Program-made: the position numbers and the translations under genes
Assembly (NCBI GenBank): GCA_007136165.1
Contig: SLHK01000164.1
Location: forward strand, 1 to 5,107
Source: Syntrophomonadaceae bacterium
GTDB taxonomy: Bacteria > Bacillota > Dethiobacteria > PWVN01
DNA length: 5,107 nucleotides
Direction of reading: 5' to 3'
Part shown: positions 3,863-5,107 of the stretch, piece after piece
Position numbering within the stretch: the first letter of the stretch is position 1
Layout: every line of letters starts with the position of its first letter
Notes under the pieces: model-generated
Database searches by the model: none
Seen by the model: the letters and a program-made list of their open reading frames with translations, nothing else
Told to the model about the DNA's origin: nothing

Positions 3863-5107
3863 TCACCTTCCTTTGCTGATGGTCCGGTGGGAAAGGTGGG
3901 GGTGGGTGCTGCCCGCCCAGTTCCCTTCCTGAAGCAGGCTTTCCATGATGGTCTTGGCCAAAAGGCCCGCATCGTGGCGAATCAATTCCCTGCCGGCGCT
4001 GAGATGCCCTTTGATAACCTTGATCCTCTTATCCTTGATTTTTTCCGCATCGGGTGTTACCAGCTGGGCCCCTTCCTCCCGGTAGCGCTCCCTCAGTTCC
4101 CTGGGGATATCCCGGGCTTCATTGACGATAAAATAGTCTATAACGCCGCTTCCCAGGTATTCTTCCAGGGTCTCCAGGTGCTGCGCTGCCGTAAAGCCGG
4201 TGGTCTCCCCGGGCTGGGTCATGACATTGCACACGTAATACTTTTTGGCCGGGGAACGGGCGACAGCCTCCCTAACCTCCGGGACCAGCAGGTTGGGAAT
4301 AACGCTGGTAAAGAGGCTTCCGGGACCCAGGATAATGGCGTCGGCGTGGGCCAGGGCCTGCAGGACTTCCGGCAGGGCACGGCTTCCGGGGGGGGAAAGG
4401 GCCACCCTTTTGATGGGCCCCTGAGCCCGGGCAATGTTTGACTGGCCCCGCAGCAGGGCGCCGTCTACCAGTTGGGCCTCCAGGGTGACAGCCTCCAGGG
4501 TGACGGGCAGGACCTGGCCCCGCACCGCCAGCACCTTGCTGAACTCTTTAATGGCTTCTTTAAATTCCATCTGCTCGCTCATGGCGGCGATGAAGAGATT
4601 GCCAAAATTATGGCCCGCCAGTTCCCCCGTAGTAAAGCGGTGCTGGAAGAGGCGCTTCATAACGGGCTCCGTGTCGGCCAGGGCCAGGAGGCAGTTGCGT
4701 ATATCCCCCGGAGGCAGGATGCCCATATCCCCCCGGAGGCGGCCGGAGCTGCCCCCGTCATCACAGACGTTGACCACCGCCGTTATGTTGGAGGTGTATT
4801 CCTTGATACCCCGGAGGAGGACGGAGAGGCCCGTTCCGCCGCCGATGACCACCAGGTGGGGGCCCCGCTGCAGGAGGCGGCGCCGGTACAAAAGATCCAC
4901 CACCCGGCCCTCTTCGTGGGGCAGGAACAGGCCCAATACTGAAATGGACAGGTTCCGGCCCCCCAGGTAGAGGAGGGCCAGGCCTGCCATCATCAAGAGC
5001 AGCCCCCCCTGCTGGGGGGTGGTGCCCGTTATCTGCTGAAAATGGGTGAGGGCATTCAGTCCCCACCTCCAAACATGCTGGGGCCCCAGGGCCAGCACGG
5101 CACCCAA
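3863..5107 (-). CDS. yvcK: Gluconeogenesis factor YvcK (CofD-like), 5' end cut by window edge
   Basis: At least 414 residues are visible. YvcK proteins share the fold of CofD (2-phospho-L-lactate transferase) but have no proven enzyme activity. In Bacillus subtilis and Listeria they bind UDP-sugars and are needed for growth on gluconeogenic carbon and for normal cell-wall synthesis. Visible motifs, numbered from the edge, are the nucleotide-binding IGGGTGLS (88-95), CDDGGSSGRLR (115-125), PPGDIRNCL (132-140), GHNFGN (165-170), GPGSLFTS (261-268) and NVMTQPGET (294-302). Residues about 34-61 are a hydrophobic stretch (GGLLLMMAGLALLYLG and on), so this version probably has an N-terminal membrane anchor. 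The first visible codon is TTG without a visible ribosome site, so the real start is almost certainly beyond the right edge. In related genomes rapZ commonly precedes it. whiA follows after six bases. Confidence 0.96.
   Translation of the reverse strand: MGAVLALGPQHVWRWGLNALTHFQQITGTTPQQGGLLLMMAGLALLYLGGRNLSISVLGLFLPHEEGRVVDLLYRRRLLQRGPHLVVIGGGTGLSVLLRGIKEYTSNITAVVNVCDDGGSSGRLRGDMGILPPGDIRNCLLALADTEPVMKRLFQHRFTTGELAGHNFGNLFIAAMSEQMEFKEAIKEFSKVLAVRGQVLPVTLEAVTLEAQLVDGALLRGQSNIARAQGPIKRVALSPPGSRALPEVLQALAHADAIILGPGSLFTSVIPNLLVPEVREAVARSPAKKYYVCNVMTQPGETTGFTAAQHLETLEEYLGSGVIDYFIVNEARDIPRELRERYREEGAQLVTPDAEKIKDKRIKVIKGHLSAGRELIRHDAGLLAKTIMESLLQEGNWAGSTHPHLSHRTISKGR
3864..3871 (-). promoter_or_regulatory. 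Ribosome binding site of whiA inside the end of yvcK
   Basis: The minus strand reads GGAAGGTG across the last codons and stop of yvcK, with the GGAAGG core nine bases before the whiA ATG at 3856. The overlap of stop, ribosome site and next start indicates tight translational coupling of yvcK and whiA. A GTG inside it (3866-3864) is out of frame with whiA and is not the start. Confidence 0.65.

Noticed and set aside
3509..4441. A long open frame (310 codons) on the plus strand
   Set aside because: It runs opposite to whiA and yvcK, both clearly conserved. Its translation has no recognisable domain and spans both genes and their junction; long antisense frames are expected in GC-rich coding DNA.
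4476..4505. 15-base tandem repeat in yvcK coding VTLEA twice
   Set aside because: Family members, as I recall them, have a similar VTLE-x-VTL-like stretch of the same length at this place, so this is probably normal sequence with matching codons, not a recent duplication.
5105..5107. TTG at the window edge as the yvcK start codon
   Set aside because: It is only the first complete codon in the window; there is no visible upstream ribosome site and the frame is open to the edge, so the gene is treated as partial.

Overview
The window looks like a piece of chromosome from a Gram-positive bacterium of the Clostridia type (Moorella or Desulfotomaculum/Peptococcaceae-like). The genus is an inference from gene content and order: yvcK and whiA are Gram-positive genes, and rpoN placed beside a cggR-gap pair fits Clostridia better than Bacilli. 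Coding regions are GC-rich and the gaps between genes are AT-rich. There is no mobile element, CRISPR array, tRNA or rRNA. All five genes lie on the minus strand.

Reading in the direction of transcription (right to left), the layout is: yvcK (5' end cut by the window edge), whiA six bases later, a 178-base gap, rpoN (sigma-54), a 175-base gap, cggR (SorC-family glycolytic repressor), a 78-base gap, and the first 20 codons of gap (glyceraldehyde-3-phosphate dehydrogenase). The yvcK-whiA block joins a central-carbon/cell-envelope factor to a DNA-binding protein. The cggR-gap block starts the usual lower-glycolysis operon. rpoN lies between them, where Bacillus has crh after whiA.

The two larger gaps hold the regulation. 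Upstream of cggR is a good sigma-A promoter (TTGACA, 17-base spacer, extended -10). It is followed, just before the ribosome binding site, by a 20-base tandem operator that fits the spacing of the Bacillus subtilis CggR operator. Upstream of rpoN the transcript can fold into nested long-range helices whose G-U pairs favour the minus-strand RNA. At the whiA stop codon, on the plus strand, there is an exact match to the sigma-54 -24/-12 consensus, pointing antisense into whiA and yvcK. No convincing intrinsic terminator was seen in any gap, so readthrough from yvcK to gap is possible.

Most of the window is conserved housekeeping DNA. The parts worth a second look are the antisense sigma-54 promoter next to rpoN and the folded rpoN leader.
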